Shown piece by piece: positions 10,470-22,121 of a DNA stretch of 64,000 bases; position 1 is the first letter of the stretch; each line of letters begins with the position of its first letter. The notes below the pieces were generated by a model. That model was not told the DNA's origin. It did no database searches and was given only the letters and a program-made list of their open reading frames with translations. Position numbers and translations under genes: made by a program. Source of the stretch: Coleophoma eucalyptorum (lineage: Eukaryota > Ascomycota > Leotiomycetes > Helotiales > Dermateaceae); the NCBI GenBank assembly GCA_026120035.1, contig JALRME010000003.1, forward strand, positions 248,001-312,000, given 5' to 3'.

Positions 10470-11425
10470 TTACCAAGCTCCAACAATACCAGCGATTGGG
10501 ATATCGATACCCGTAGTATAAGTAGCAGTATCTGATAAGAGGTAAACATAAGCACCACCCAATTCTTGTGGCAGTGCTAATCTAGGCATGCCTCCGTAGT
10601 ACTTCATCTTGGTATCCCAGTCAGGTGACTTCTCGACATAGTAAGTGAGCGCAGTCTTGACGAAACCGGGTGAAATGCTGTTGACGCGGATGCCGTGCTC
10701 AGCCCATTCCATTGCTAAAGTGTGCGTCATGTTTCGTACTGCCCCCTTCGTTGCGCCATAAGGTGCTGATGGTGCTGCCTACTCAAAAGTTAGTCAAAAA
10801 CAACTCTTGCCATTACGATACAGATGGATGGAGCATACCCTATTCGGTCGGTATGAAGTCATACTAGCAGTAAACACGATACTGCCTTTCGTCTTCAACT
10901 TGATAAACATTCTCGCAGCAGCAGTTGCACAATTCCAAGCGCCATACACGTTCAACTTGAAAAGCTGCTCGACCTGTGCCATGGTGAAGTCCAGAGCAGG
11001 TTGATGCCTCGTCATACCGGCGTTTGCAATCATGCCGTCAAATCGCCCTGCCTTCTCTACAATCTCCTCCAGAGCCTTGCCGACGGACTCTTCAGATGTG
11101 ACGTCGGTTTGGATGTATTGTATCTTATTTGGGTATTTCTTTTGCATGGCCGCAAAGTCATCGCCGGGTGTTGAGATGTCGAGGGAAAAGACCTGGGCTG
11201 CACTGTTGGCGAGGCATACTTCTGCGAGTCCTAATCCGATTCCTTGGTTTGCGCCAGTGACTTGAGAGCTGTTTAGCCGTTTACTGCATTTATTACAAGA
11301 CATAAATGCGTGGGTTTGTGCTTACTTGCAATTACTTTATCATTTAATGTTATTTGCCAGTTGTGGCCTTCTTGTGGTAAAGTGCTCATGGAAGCAGTTG
11401 CTGCTGGAGCTTCGACAGAACCCAT
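10470..11425 (-). CDS. Short-chain dehydrogenase/reductase, D-arabinitol/sorbose-type
   Basis: NAD(P)-dependent oxidoreductase of 276 residues, classical SDR length. Three exons: 11425-11326, 11260-10839 and 10778-10470. The first splice makes the cofactor motif AITGANQGIGLGLAEV (TGxxxGxG). The acidic LDIS after beta-2 hints at NAD preference. FKLNVYGAWN carries the catalytic Asn, SIVFTASM the catalytic Ser, and the second splice gives APYGATKGAV (YxxxK). The ending LLSDTATYTTGIDIPIAGI resembles fungal polyol SDRs such as D-arabinitol 2-dehydrogenase and Sou-type sorbose reductases. That substrate assignment is tentative. I chose the upstream ATG at 11425 over 11389 because it is in frame and gives the N-terminal arm common in this group. 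It is divergent from the MFS gene at 12433. Confidence 0.9.
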
Positions 11426-12432
11426 TTTGAAGGACGTGAAGTTAAGGATGGAATATGTTGGAGATTGAACTGCAGGGCGTGTTCAAGAGCAAGTAGAATG
11501 TAGTATGAAAAGAAATTGTTTGCGAACCTCCGAAATATATAGCACCCCTCCATCTCAGTCCCCCCACCTGCCTCCGGCAAAGAGTATTCCCTACCGTCAA
11601 ACCCCATGCTGTCTAGGTCACTTCCCGGCCCATAACTCCATAGGATATGTTCATAGACACCCTTGGCCGCGTCTCGTCTGGCCCTCGTAAGCGGCAAGCA
11701 TGGACAATAGCCTCGATACGCACGCTGCCTCGTCTCGCGGTACCATCCCCAGTCCCCAGACTCCGCGTAACCTTACCCCATAAAATTCTAAGCGATGCGC
11801 GCCTCGGGGTTGAACGCCGTTGAACTTCCAGCCTACCCCATGCCATAGCTGGCAAAGCGTTCGAATTGAAACCAACCCACTTTCCCACGCCACTTTCTCA
11901 GGAAAAAGTCCAATTCTTTCCACCCACGTAATACTTCGGCAAATACCCCGACTCTCAGCTCTGTCTTTCTGCGTCGGTTGCTGGTCGATCGAAATTGGAG
12001 GCGAGAAGGGACGACTAGATTGTGGGAAGAGAAGCAAGGCAGAGTATTGCCTTGTTAGTTTCAATTTGTGGGGAAGCCCGTACTAGGCATAATCTGTTCC
12101 GACGAGTCTCATCTGGAGAAAGAAGGCGGCATAGTTGATAGGAGCTTGTGCTTAATACAGTATCCGCGGGGAACCCATAGACCCAGCAGGGTGGCTTCTG
12201 GGGTGCTGGTTTTCTATAAGAGTCATCTCATCATCTCATGGTTTTGTCGATTTGAGTTCTCTACTCCAGTCTCTTTGATGATCCCCTGGCCATACAATCT
12301 CCCAATAGCCTTGCAATAAAATCGCATTTCGACAGAATCATCTCACCCAATCTCGAACAATACAAGCTGGCACAGCATCAGCAACATACCTCACAACTGT
12401 CAGTCGACAGCGAGGCCTCATCATCACTACCA
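11426..12432. other. Divergent promoter region between SDR and MFS genes
   Basis: About 1 kb that must serve both the leftward SDR and the rightward transporter. Antisense open frames near 11386-12064 look like chance frames in GC-richer DNA. No RNA or repeat recognised. Confidence 0.6.
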
Positions 12433-14061
12433 ATGGATCAGAAGGAGTCCTCAGTCATGGACCAGAAGGCCAGTGGTGAATTTGTGGAGGATGTCGAACA
12501 TAACAAGGTTTCAGGATCTCTAAGTCCTCCGTTAAATAATTATGTGGAGGGAAGTGAAGAAGAGAAGAAGTTGTTGAGGAAGATTGATCTCTACCTCCTA
12601 CCAACAATCTGGCTTATGTGTATGTTCTCTCCATGCTTGCTGTCGGTTCGATTAACTGACTCGAAGTAGATCTCCTCAGTTACATGGACCGAACAAAGTA
12701 AGTCTTCTTAAGACAAAAGTCTAAGCTTTCTATGCTGACACCTCCCTAGTATCGGCAATGCAAAGGTCGCCGGTATGGCCGAAGATCTGGATCTCGATTC
12801 GGGTCGATATTCAATAACATTGGTTGTGTTTTTCGTGGGCTATGTCGTCTTTGAAGGTATGATCCAACTTTTTCAGAATTGGGAAAGGATTACTGATTGA
12901 TTTTCGTAGTCCCTTACAATATGGTCCTTTCTCGCATCCGCCCTTCCATTTTTCTTTCAACTATCATGTTTCTCTGGGGCTGTGTCACTATCGGCATGGC
13001 TTGGGTCACCAACTACAAAGGCCTGATTGCTTTCCGTGTCGTGATCGGTTGTCTCGAAGCCGGATTTGCTCCCGGTGTTCTACTGCTTCTATCATCGTGG
13101 TATAAGCGCAATGAGCAAGCCAAGCGATTTTCCGTCTACATATCTGCTGCCATCCTCTCAGGTGCATTTGGTGGCTTAATCGCTGGCGCTATCGAAGGTG
13201 GGCTCGATGGCAAATATGGCATTGCTGGCTGGAGATGGTTGTTCATTATTGAGGGTGCTATGACGGCTGGATGGAGTGTCATTGCTGGCTTTATCTTGCT
13301 TGATTTCCCAGCCACGTCAAAGAAGCTGACTGAGCGGGAGCGAGAACTCGCCATTCAGAGAATCATCTCTGATGGGCTCAGCGTAAGATCTGAGGATACT
13401 CCGGAGATTTCTCACCTTCAAGCATTGAAACTCGCTCTTTCGAACTGGAAGACCTGGGCCTTCACTGTTGGATACATGGTATGCCTTCTTTCTATTCCTG
13501 ATAGGACAGTGTGATATCTAATACATAGAATAGGGTATTGTTGGTTCTTCGACCCTCTCATATTTCTACCCAACTCTGGTCAAGGGGCTTGGATACAGTT
13601 CTTTAAACGCACAATACATGACAGTACCCATATACGGTGTAGCATTTGTCTGCAACGCCATCACTGGTTATTTCGCAGACAAAGTTCCAGCCAAGAAGGG
13701 TATCTTCATTGCCGGATGGCTTGCTGTATCCGTGCTCTGTTCCGTCATCGTCTGCGCTGTGTATAACTTCACAGCTCGCTACGTCCTTCTCGTTTTCATG
13801 GCAGCAGGACTTTGGACCTCTAATGCATTATCTCTCAGCTACGCCTCCACTACTTTTGGAGAGCTGCCCAATGAAACACGAGCTATCTGCCTTGCATTCG
13901 TCAACGCCATGGGAAATCTTGCTTCCATCTATGGCGCTTATCTCTTCCCATCTACCGATGCTCCAAAGTACTTGATGGGTTTTGGAGTTATCTCCGGACT
14001 TTGCGCTCTCAGCGTGGGAACATATCTGGTGCTTTTTATCTTCATCAAGCACCGTAAGTAA
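12433..14061 (+). CDS. MFS transporter, Dal5/Tna1-like anion:cation symporter family
   Basis: Plasma-membrane permease of 472 residues, expected to have 12 helices. Five exons: 12433-12619, 12670-12697 (28 nt), 12750-12856, 12910-13478 and 13534-14061. The N-terminus is hydrophilic and acidic. The joined small exons create the family signature YLLSYMDRTNIGNAKVAG (helix 1 and loop), followed by VVFFVGYVVFEVPYN. Loop 2-3, GLIAFRVVIGCLEAGFAPG and SSWYKRNEQAKRFSVY are hallmarks of the Dal5 group, which carries allantoate, nicotinate, pantothenate, biotin precursors and similar organic anions. The central loop with ERERELAIQRI precedes the second six helices. The C-terminus is short (FIKHRK). It is divergent from the SDR and convergent with the zinc-cluster gene, 103 bases apart. 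Substrate unknown. Confidence 0.9.
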
Positions 14062-14164
14062 AAGATGCCCTGGTTGGGGAACATCACTGTACATAGAAAC
14101 TTTCAAACTACATCGTTAGCTGTATTTGAAGCACTACTGTGAGGCGAGTAGGATATAGATAGCT

Positions 14165-16366
14165 TCATGTCAATCGAACGTCTTTGAGCTCATCAGAATC
14201 GCCTTTCTTCCACTCTTGGCGTAAGTCATCACGCAAGCTACTCATAGGCCAGCCAGTTCTTGATTCGCAAAGATTGATCAGAGAAATTATCTGGTTTCTC
14301 TGCGCTTGGTCTTGGACACAAAGTCCAGCTGCTCAAGTTAGCATGAATATAAAAATATAAATATACAAAGCGGGAGAAAGCCTTTACCTCCGAATAAGCA
14401 TTGCGATGATATTATTTGACATCCCTCATCGCGCAGCTCCATTGCTATTCCACAGATGACTGCTACAGCTTCTGAAAGTGTTTTCTAGGTACACCAATCA
14501 ATGTTATCTTTGGTGTAGCTGTACGGTCAAAGGAACCATTGAGTTACAGGGAATGTGTTCCAGCTGTTGAAAAGTGCATACCTGGACTTTCATATAAGAA
14601 TTGAAGCCCGACATCGCTGGACGATGCAGTGTTATCAATATCTTTGCGAAATAGAATATTTGAAGAGCAACACCTTCTATCGTATCAGCAGTGTTTGAAC
14701 TTCAGGGGTGTTTGATTGTTCACCTAGTTGTGGTGGATGTATCCATAGAGGCTGGAAGGCACTGGATAGATCGGAAGACGTTGGAAGAGGTTTAAAGTCA
14801 TCTCCCAAAAAGCTTTTCCATCTGTCTAGCATGGCAATCAACACATCAGCAGCTTCCAGTCTTTGTTGTACGGTTCTTGGAACGGTAGTATTCGTGGGAT
14901 CAGCACAATAGTTGACAGCTTGGGAGAACAGGTAAGTAACTCTATGTATGATTTCGTGTTTGTTTAATTCTGGGTAATCCTTCACAGGCTTCCAGAAACT
15001 TAGACAACGTCTTCGCTCTCTGAAGGCAGCCCAGACATCTTGACGAAGCCACGCCCACCATACGGCTTGTCTGATGCCTCCTGAAGCGCCGTTTACATCT
15101 TGAGATCGTTGGATCCAAAAGACTCCTTTAAGATGCCGTTGCCAGCCACTGTCAGATTCATCTAGCATCTCATAGGTCGAGATTATTAATGCAGTTGCTA
15201 AGAGTTCTTCGGAGTGTGCGTAACTATTATATTGGAGGGCGGTCTGCACATAATGGAGTGTCTCGTAGTAATACTGAATTGCAAGATTTGGGTCATTATT
15301 TTCTGAGCAATACGTAGAATCTTGTCTGGAAAGATGCTGTGCGGAAAGTGCCAGAATTGCTTTCATTAAACCTGTGTTTCTTAACTAATCTCCTGTAAGC
15401 ATTTGATGAAGCATTGTAAATATCTACAATGGACTTACTGCCAGTCGTAATGTATAGACTGAAAAGTGGCTTTCAGGGTCGAACAAATCCAACTAAGATA
15501 TTAGTACAAATCTTTTGTCCGATGCTAGGCCTCTTACCCAGAGTGACGACCGTTCTACAAAATTTCGAAATATCGGCACTTCAGCCGGCCTTAGGACAAG
15601 GTCCTTATATAACTTCCAGGGAAGAGTTTCGTTATCATTTGAAGTTTTTGAAAATTCTTGTTGGGCACTGGATTGGGACTCATCCAGTGTATTTGGAAAA
15701 GATTCAGGCTCCTCAAACGTTGGTGATGATGGACGGGTAAAGCCTCGGTTGGCTTGAACTGCATCTGCAGCAAGTAGATCTAACCATCTCACCGATGCGA
15801 GATCTGCGGTAAGGTACTCGGATGAAATAGTATTGCTTGGAGATAAGTGGTTTGTAAACGGGGAAGTAATCTCAGCTGCTAGGTACTGCGACAGAGTAGG
15901 GTCATCAATCTGTTCTGGGCAATCAAGTTGATTAGGGTCATTGATTGAATTTGTGTCATTCAATGACTTTGGGTTCAAGTCTGCTTCACTGTCCTTGAAT
16001 GGATCACCAAGTCCCTTTTCATGCTCTGGTGATGGTACAACGCGACTGGTAGCATCTTGTGCTGATTTGCTCTGCGGGATGTGTTCAACAGTGACCTGGT
16101 CAGGCCAAATGCAAGTACGATCTGTTAATGCACAATTTCCACAGATTGGTTGTGCTTCATTACATTTCTTGTGCCTCTTGCGACAAGTAATACTATACTT
16201 GTAAGTACTCGTCTCAAACAAAGATAAAAAGCTGCACATACCAGCCGGTTTTGGTCCTCAAGCCCTTGCTCCTTGACTTGCGAGGCGCCTTCTTCCTCTG
16301 GACACGCGCGAGGGTTGGGCCAGTAGAGGGAGTATTGTTCGAAGAATTCTCTGAGGCAGACTCCAT
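14165..16366 (-). CDS. Zn2Cys6 transcription factor with C-terminal fungal regulatory domain
   Basis: 617-residue nuclear regulator from seven exons: 16366-16242, 16192-15538, 15492-15439, 15384-14724, 14676-14582, 14484-14388 and 14331-14165. The first splice completes the zinc cluster CITCRKRHKKCNEAQPICGNC...C, six cysteines spaced 2-6-6-2-6, preceded by a basic KKAPRKSRSK arm. Exon 3 supplies LFDPESHFSVYTLRLA, joined to LRNTGLMKAILALSAQHL, the start of a DUF3468-type domain. An apparent stop near 14677 lies inside a 47-nt intron. Splicing continues with ALQIFYFAKILITLHRPAM, then AVAVICGIAMELRDEG and CLFGAAGLCVQDQA. It ends at EWKKGDSDELKDVRLT. All phases close exactly. Its position beside the MFS/SDR pair makes it a candidate local regulator. 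Confidence 0.88.
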
Positions 16367-17270
16367 TTCGCGCGTTGTATTCGTGCCTTGCTTTGCGTGA
16401 AACTTACTTGTGTGGGCGTGGGAGTGATGGTTGTACTTTGCCGACACGAGACGCGGAGAAGATGGTTCATGCGCCTTTGGGCTCCTCCCCACTCCCCGCA
16501 ACCACGACTGACTCGGAAGCATGACCTGACACTGACCTCCTGATTCTCGCTCCATGGGGGACGCTTAACCGCGAGACGCGGCCTCCCCTTCCCCGCCTGA
16601 TTTCTTAGTCGCCTTGAAATTCTGGATCCAGCTGGCTGGATGCTGGTAACCAACGCGAACGAATGATTCGGTGGAAATGATCCATTCTCGTGCAGTTAGG
16701 TCAAATTCGGCCATCCGAAATATCAGAGTCAGTGGCACCAGGGCGGGGTGACGGGGAGAGGAGAGTGCAAACTTAGAGATTCTGGAGTTCAACATTCTTT
16801 TCGGCGACTAACCTAGGTTTAGCAACGGCTGTGGGCTTAGGACGACTCGGTGTAAGAGACATATATAAGTATGATCACTTTGAAATCAACAACGCTATTT
16901 TTCAACAACCAAAGTATCAAGTAATGTATTACGGGTCATTAGAGTACGAATATACGATGCGGTGTCTGGTTACAGGTGCAAGGAAACCTCCCAACGAGAA
17001 GGGAAAGCCATGCAAGCGTCTCGACTACTAACGCCAGACCCATATTCAAGCTATAGCTAGCCAGGAGAGAAGCAAAATCAACGCAGTAAAAAAAGTCCAC
17101 TCCCCAACCCGTCCGCGCTGTATGCATGTGCAAATCCCAAATCAAAAGAAACCGGATTTCGATGAAGCGATCGAAAAAAGAAAATATTATGCCATCAATG
17201 CTCTTGCAAAACGTTTCTGCCATAGGTCGAAGTATGTAAATTGCATCCGTGCATTCTTGAATGCTCAAGC
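16367..17270. other. Intergenic between the zinc-cluster and Raptor genes
   Basis: About 900 bases, upstream of the regulator and downstream of the Raptor stop codon. Open frames overlapping 16258-16653 on the - strand run into the regulator's 5' leader and show no domain. No RNA or repeat seen. Confidence 0.55.
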
Positions 17271-20200
17271 TCATGGTGAGTCTTGGGCCGCGCCCTTCTT
17301 CTCCGCGCAGGTGAAAAGATTGATATGGTTGTCGCCTCTTGCTGCACAAGCCAGCATCATCCTATGTGGGTGGAATGCTGTAGCTGAGATGGGGCTCTTG
17401 ATGTGCTGATGTAAGAATCCGGAGTATGGCTCTACACGCGACAGCTCTCTGCCGTCAACATTGTAGACCTTCACTGCGTGAGTACCAGTTCCACTGTCAA
17501 AATGTTAGTAAGGTCAATCATAAGATCGCAGGCGGTACTTACACTGCAAACACTGGAAGGTGTTCATGTGTGCTCGCAGTGCGAAGTGTGTCTTTTGTAG
17601 TTTGGATGGTGCGGATCGGCTTGTCGTGTCGAATATCCCATAGTTTGACTTTACCATTTCGACTTGCAGAAACTAATTCTCTCCGGCCTCCTCGTTGCAT
17701 GTGAACTGATTTGATCCATTGCTTATCAGAATCGTCCTTCCACTTCTTCACCATTGCCTCTTGGGGCTTTACTCGTGCATCAAAAACTCGAATAGCTCCA
17801 TCTCCAAAACCTGCTATGAAAATGTCGCCAGTCATCTGGTCTGATGTTATTGAAGTGACACAAGAACCTGATCGAGCAGGAATATCAACAATGCAGAGTT
17901 CCGCTGCAGCAGCCCAAACCCGGATCACTTTGACGTCACCTGCCACGAGCAGCTTGCCAGACACCTGCTGCCAATCAAAAACCATGCCGGAATTAACATT
18001 ACTGGGTACAAGGTGGGTGAGAGCTCGCCAAGCAGAGGCAACTTCGATCTTCCTGTCGGAGTCATAATGCCTGTAAATTCTGATAACACCATCAGAAGCT
18101 CCAGTCATAAGGAATGCTTGATCATCTTCGTTGATGAACTTAAGGTCGCTAATTTTGGAGCCAACTGGATTGCCGTTGGAAAATCGACTCAGACGGCTAT
18201 TGGTCTTCCAGTCCCAGATACAGACAGTGTCACGATCGTCTGAAACTGCCAGGTGGTCTTCAAACTGATGTAAGGTCATCTTCATAGGCTGACTTCCATT
18301 GTTGAAGAATCCTGCAGGGTTGCTCCACCTATTATTGCCTGCGAATTCTTTCTGCGGTTGAGTATCACGGAGGATTCCTTCATTTCTAGATCTTCTCCAA
18401 AGGCGCTCGTTATAATCAGTGCTCCCTGGCTCCTCGGCCTCGTTCGGCTTCATTTGTGGCTCACGGAAGTATTCGATGGACCAATCTAAGAAAGTGCTTT
18501 GAAGTGGGATCATGGGCGGATCTGATAACTTTCTCGGCTGAAATCCACCTGACATTGGCTCTTTTGCGATATGATATGTCCCGGGAGTGGTTGCAGTATC
18601 GTTCTGTTCTGGCGGAGGCGCCCATTCTGCTGGGAGGCGAGATCTAACAGGCAGGGGGCTTTTCTGTAAGCCTGGTGATTTGGGTAGAGACATTCTATTT
18701 GAATCATTCAAAGTGTTTTCTCCGCTTTGAGTTCCACCGACAACCATGGAGGCTAGGGAGAAAAAAGAGCTTGCTGTTCTTTTCAGAAGCCCAGGCGTGT
18801 GAGGCGGCGCATCATTCGGGAAAGCCTGCTGAGTCGGCGTTGAAGGTCTAGGTTCTGGCTGGTTGCCTAACGGTATAGACCTTGCGGAGCGTCGGGTAAT
18901 ATCATCGATGAGGATCTGAGCAGGTCCCCCCAGAGGAGAATGTAACATAGAGTCGTGGATATAGTCAATGATGATAGTCGCGTTTCGCTGTACTTCAGGA
19001 TGGGGGTCAACGCTCATGATAAGAACGTGCTTCCAGACTGCTGCAAATATTGAATTGTGAGCCAGCCCATGAGCTGCTGCTTTGATTGTACCGTCTCGGT
19101 TGCGGTGGTCCATCCTTGCATAGTGAAGTCCCATCTTGTGGTCGTTCCCATCCTCTGCAGGAGGATACTGCCGGTATTCTCTTTCTTCTTGCAGTTGCTC
19201 GTATGCCGCCACCCAGAACTTGTTCTCGTACCGGCGAATGAATTTGGATAAATAGACCAGCAATTCTTTACGAATCATCGAGTTTCCGTCGTTTGCCATC
19301 TCAATCACTGACCATGAGATCTCCTCTTCGAGACGAGCCACCTCATCAGTCAAGTCAGGAATGCCCAAAAAAGTCGTCATAGCATAGAGCATTGCTGCTC
19401 GAACCTCGCAGCACGGGTCTCTCGCCAACTTAATCAAGATTTTTGTTGCATTCTCCCTGATACCTCGCCACTTAGCTTCTGGCAAGTCATCCCAAAGCTG
19501 ACTGATACAGAGGCATGCCCATTGTCGTAGTAATGGCCATTCGTTGTTCTCGACATGTATTAGGCAGTAGGTCATAATTTCCGAACCATTGGCTACGGCT
19601 TGCCCTTGCCTGTATCCATTGCACAGCATTGCAAGGATAAAAGCACACATAGCCTTGTGCTCTAAACTGTGCACGACATCTACTGGTAAGCCTTCCGTAG
19701 GTTTCAAGATTGATGCAAAATAATTGTAGCCACTATCCTTCAAAAGGTCTGCCTGGCAACTAAGGTCAACTGCAAGCACTCGAGTCCAGATGAAGACCAT
19801 GACTGGTTTCAACTCGTTGGCAGCAGATTGTAGAAGCTTGAGCACATATGGGAAGATGCCAATGCTCAAAGCAAGATTCACAGCCCATGGTCCCATATCA
19901 AGAAATTTACCCAATAGAATCAAAGCGCGCACTCTGTGCTGTTGACTCAGGAGAACTTGAAGTACGACCGGAAGCTGATCCGGAGCTTTATGTGTAACTG
20001 CACCTTGAGACAGGTATACTTCAAAGGCCGTCAATTGCTCAGTAAAGAAGCTTGAGTTGACATATTCATAGTCAGGGAGGAGCCCCGCCTCCTTTTGCTC
20101 TAACTGTGGCAGTTGAGCCAATGCCATCTCCACAGCAAGATCCCAACTCTCCCAAAGAGGGTGTTGATGGGTATCAGGAAGCTCTGGGACCGATCGGGGA

Positions 20201-22121
20201 TGGCATCCATAAGCTGCCATGACCCTCTGGGCGAGTAGAAAATTTCGAAAAAGGGCAGCAACCATCAAATCTTGTCTAAAGAATTGTCGAAAAAGGTTTC
20301 GCGGTAGAGTTGTCCAAGCTATAGTGTCTGTAATAGCTGTAAAGATCCAATTGAGCTCGCCAAGCGGCGTCCTTCTCTCTTGTAATCTACCCGGAAGCTT
20401 TTTGGCCCGTTCTGGTGATAGCTTTGTCGGTAAGGGATCTTGTAGAACAAAAAACCAAAGTGCCATCTCTATTGGAGTAGTGAGACACGCTGTGAATATA
20501 TCAGCTGGCAGGTTGGGGTTCGTAGGGAGATTCTCTCTTGTGTTGCAAGCTGCCAGATGGATGAATGGCCTATGGCTAACTTTGACATAATTTGGATCTT
20601 GAGCAGCTTTCTCTTCCTCTTCTTCTTCGTGTTTAACAACAAATCGTTCGAAGTTGTTCAAGATGTTACCCGCATCTGAGCAGTCCCAAACAAAGAATGT
20701 CGGCGCCTGTAACCATGTTTGTAGGTCGTATAGCGAGACTGGTATATACTGTGTATAATTCTTGTTGAAGACCCATATTTCGCCCGAGCTCGTTGGTTTT
20801 GGAACACCGTGGCCGTTGTAATGAAATAATACGCGTTCTTCTTTCGCATTCCTACGTAGGGATACGCAAAACTTCTTTGTTTCTTCCACAGACGGGTCTA
20901 GGTATTGCTTGTAACGTGTTCTGATCGCAAGGCTCTCGTATTGTGCTTGCAAGGATTTTCCAATGCTCTCGAGAGCCTTTTGAACAGGAGGTTGCGTTGG
21001 GTCCTGCCACGCCTCGAGCTTAGCTCCAGGGGTGGTTTTCAACTGATCTGGAGGTTCCACGCCAATGTTGAGACAAATTGCCAATGCTGCAGAGACCGTT
21101 TTCAGCCGATCCTTCATCCGCCAGTCTTGAAGCTCAAAGCTTGTCGGCTTAGGATTTCCGTTGGTAGCGTGTCGTTTTTCGTCCCAGTACATATACCAGT
21201 TCTGCTCAAGAGGGGAAATATTAGTAGCTACTATCTCTATACGTTTGCAAAGTAACCAGGATGATGTAGCCATCTCATGTGCGAGGTGCTAATACTTGTT
21301 CAGGAGTCACTCAAACCACCCACTGGGCATCGCCTTGCACCAATATAGGCTCAAGCTGTTCTGTCGGAGCAAACCCCTCTCTTAACACAGCAAATCGTCA
21401 CCGTAAGATCTATCATCTGCAGAGTATGCAGTGCTCATCTTGTGTGACAAGACCACTCCCCAATATAGCAAACAAAGCTGGTTAGGAATAGTCCAGGCAA
21501 GAAAAAGACCACTGCCCACTAGGAAGTTGCGCCTCGTATTGAATTAAAACCGGAAGGGGCACTTACGCTGGCTAGCTGTGAAACGTATTCCTCGGAGGCA
21601 TATACATCTTCAAATCCATGACGCGCGCCCCATTCTAGAATTTCCTCCTCTCCTTGTGATTCTGGCTCTTCAAACCGCGGTCCATAATCACTTTTTGACC
21701 TCCTTAAAGTTGCTCTTGTCGGTCGCCTTGCTTGATCAAACCCAGATTCATCCTGTGAAGAATCTGCTCTAGCTGTTGCTGGCCGGGAGTACAAGGACAC
21801 TCTGCGCATTGGTGCGCTATCCGATTCTGTTGTTGTGCTTGCAGTTGACATTTGCCGGTCTCTTCTTGTGTTCGCCTGGCGTCCAGTTCCATTCTGTACA
21901 TAACCATTGCTGACTGAACGCGAGTTGCCTTCACTTCTTCCAGATCCGTCGATGCCGTTTAGAATCCCATTCGTGGCTGCGTCAGTTGATTGGATCTGAG
22001 GACCTCCAGACATATAGCTTTGGGTCTGAGAATGTTGCGGAGATACATTAGAGGAGTGAGACGACTGTCTTGGGTTATATTGCGGTCGCGGAGCGCCTTG
22101 TTGGACTGCAACGGCGGTCAT
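17271..22121 (-). CDS. KOG1: Raptor/KOG1 homologue, TORC1 scaffold
   Basis: Raptor presents substrates to TOR kinase in TORC1 at the vacuole. 1478 residues from three exons: 22121-21567, 21201-17543 and 17493-17271. The N-terminal exon is Ser/Gln-rich and disordered. It ends in RHGFEDVYASEEYVSQLAS, which joins to NWYMYWDEKRHATNG. The Raptor N-terminal caspase-like (RNC) domain follows (DWRMKDRLKTVSAALAICLN, FHYNGHGVPKPTSSGEIWVF, FFVWDCSDAGNIL). Next come HEAT repeats, a Ser/Pro linker (about residues 790-1000) and seven C-terminal WD40 blades, for example DDRDTVCIWDWKTN and SASRNGKVKLWDI. The last splice adds VGTGTHAVKVYNVDGRELS and the final blade. Open sequence directly upstream of exon 2 is intronic. 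The N-terminus might extend into an upstream in-frame segment near 22200-22436, with no clear splice junction. Confidence 0.95.

Noticed and set aside
14677..14723. Possible premature stop truncating the zinc-cluster regulator
   Set aside because: The stop is intronic; downstream exons are in phase and carry expected C-terminal motifs.
21202..21273. Apparent N-terminal extension of the main Raptor exon
   Set aside because: Raptor homology starts at NWYMYWDEKRH after a CAG acceptor; the preceding residues are intron translation.
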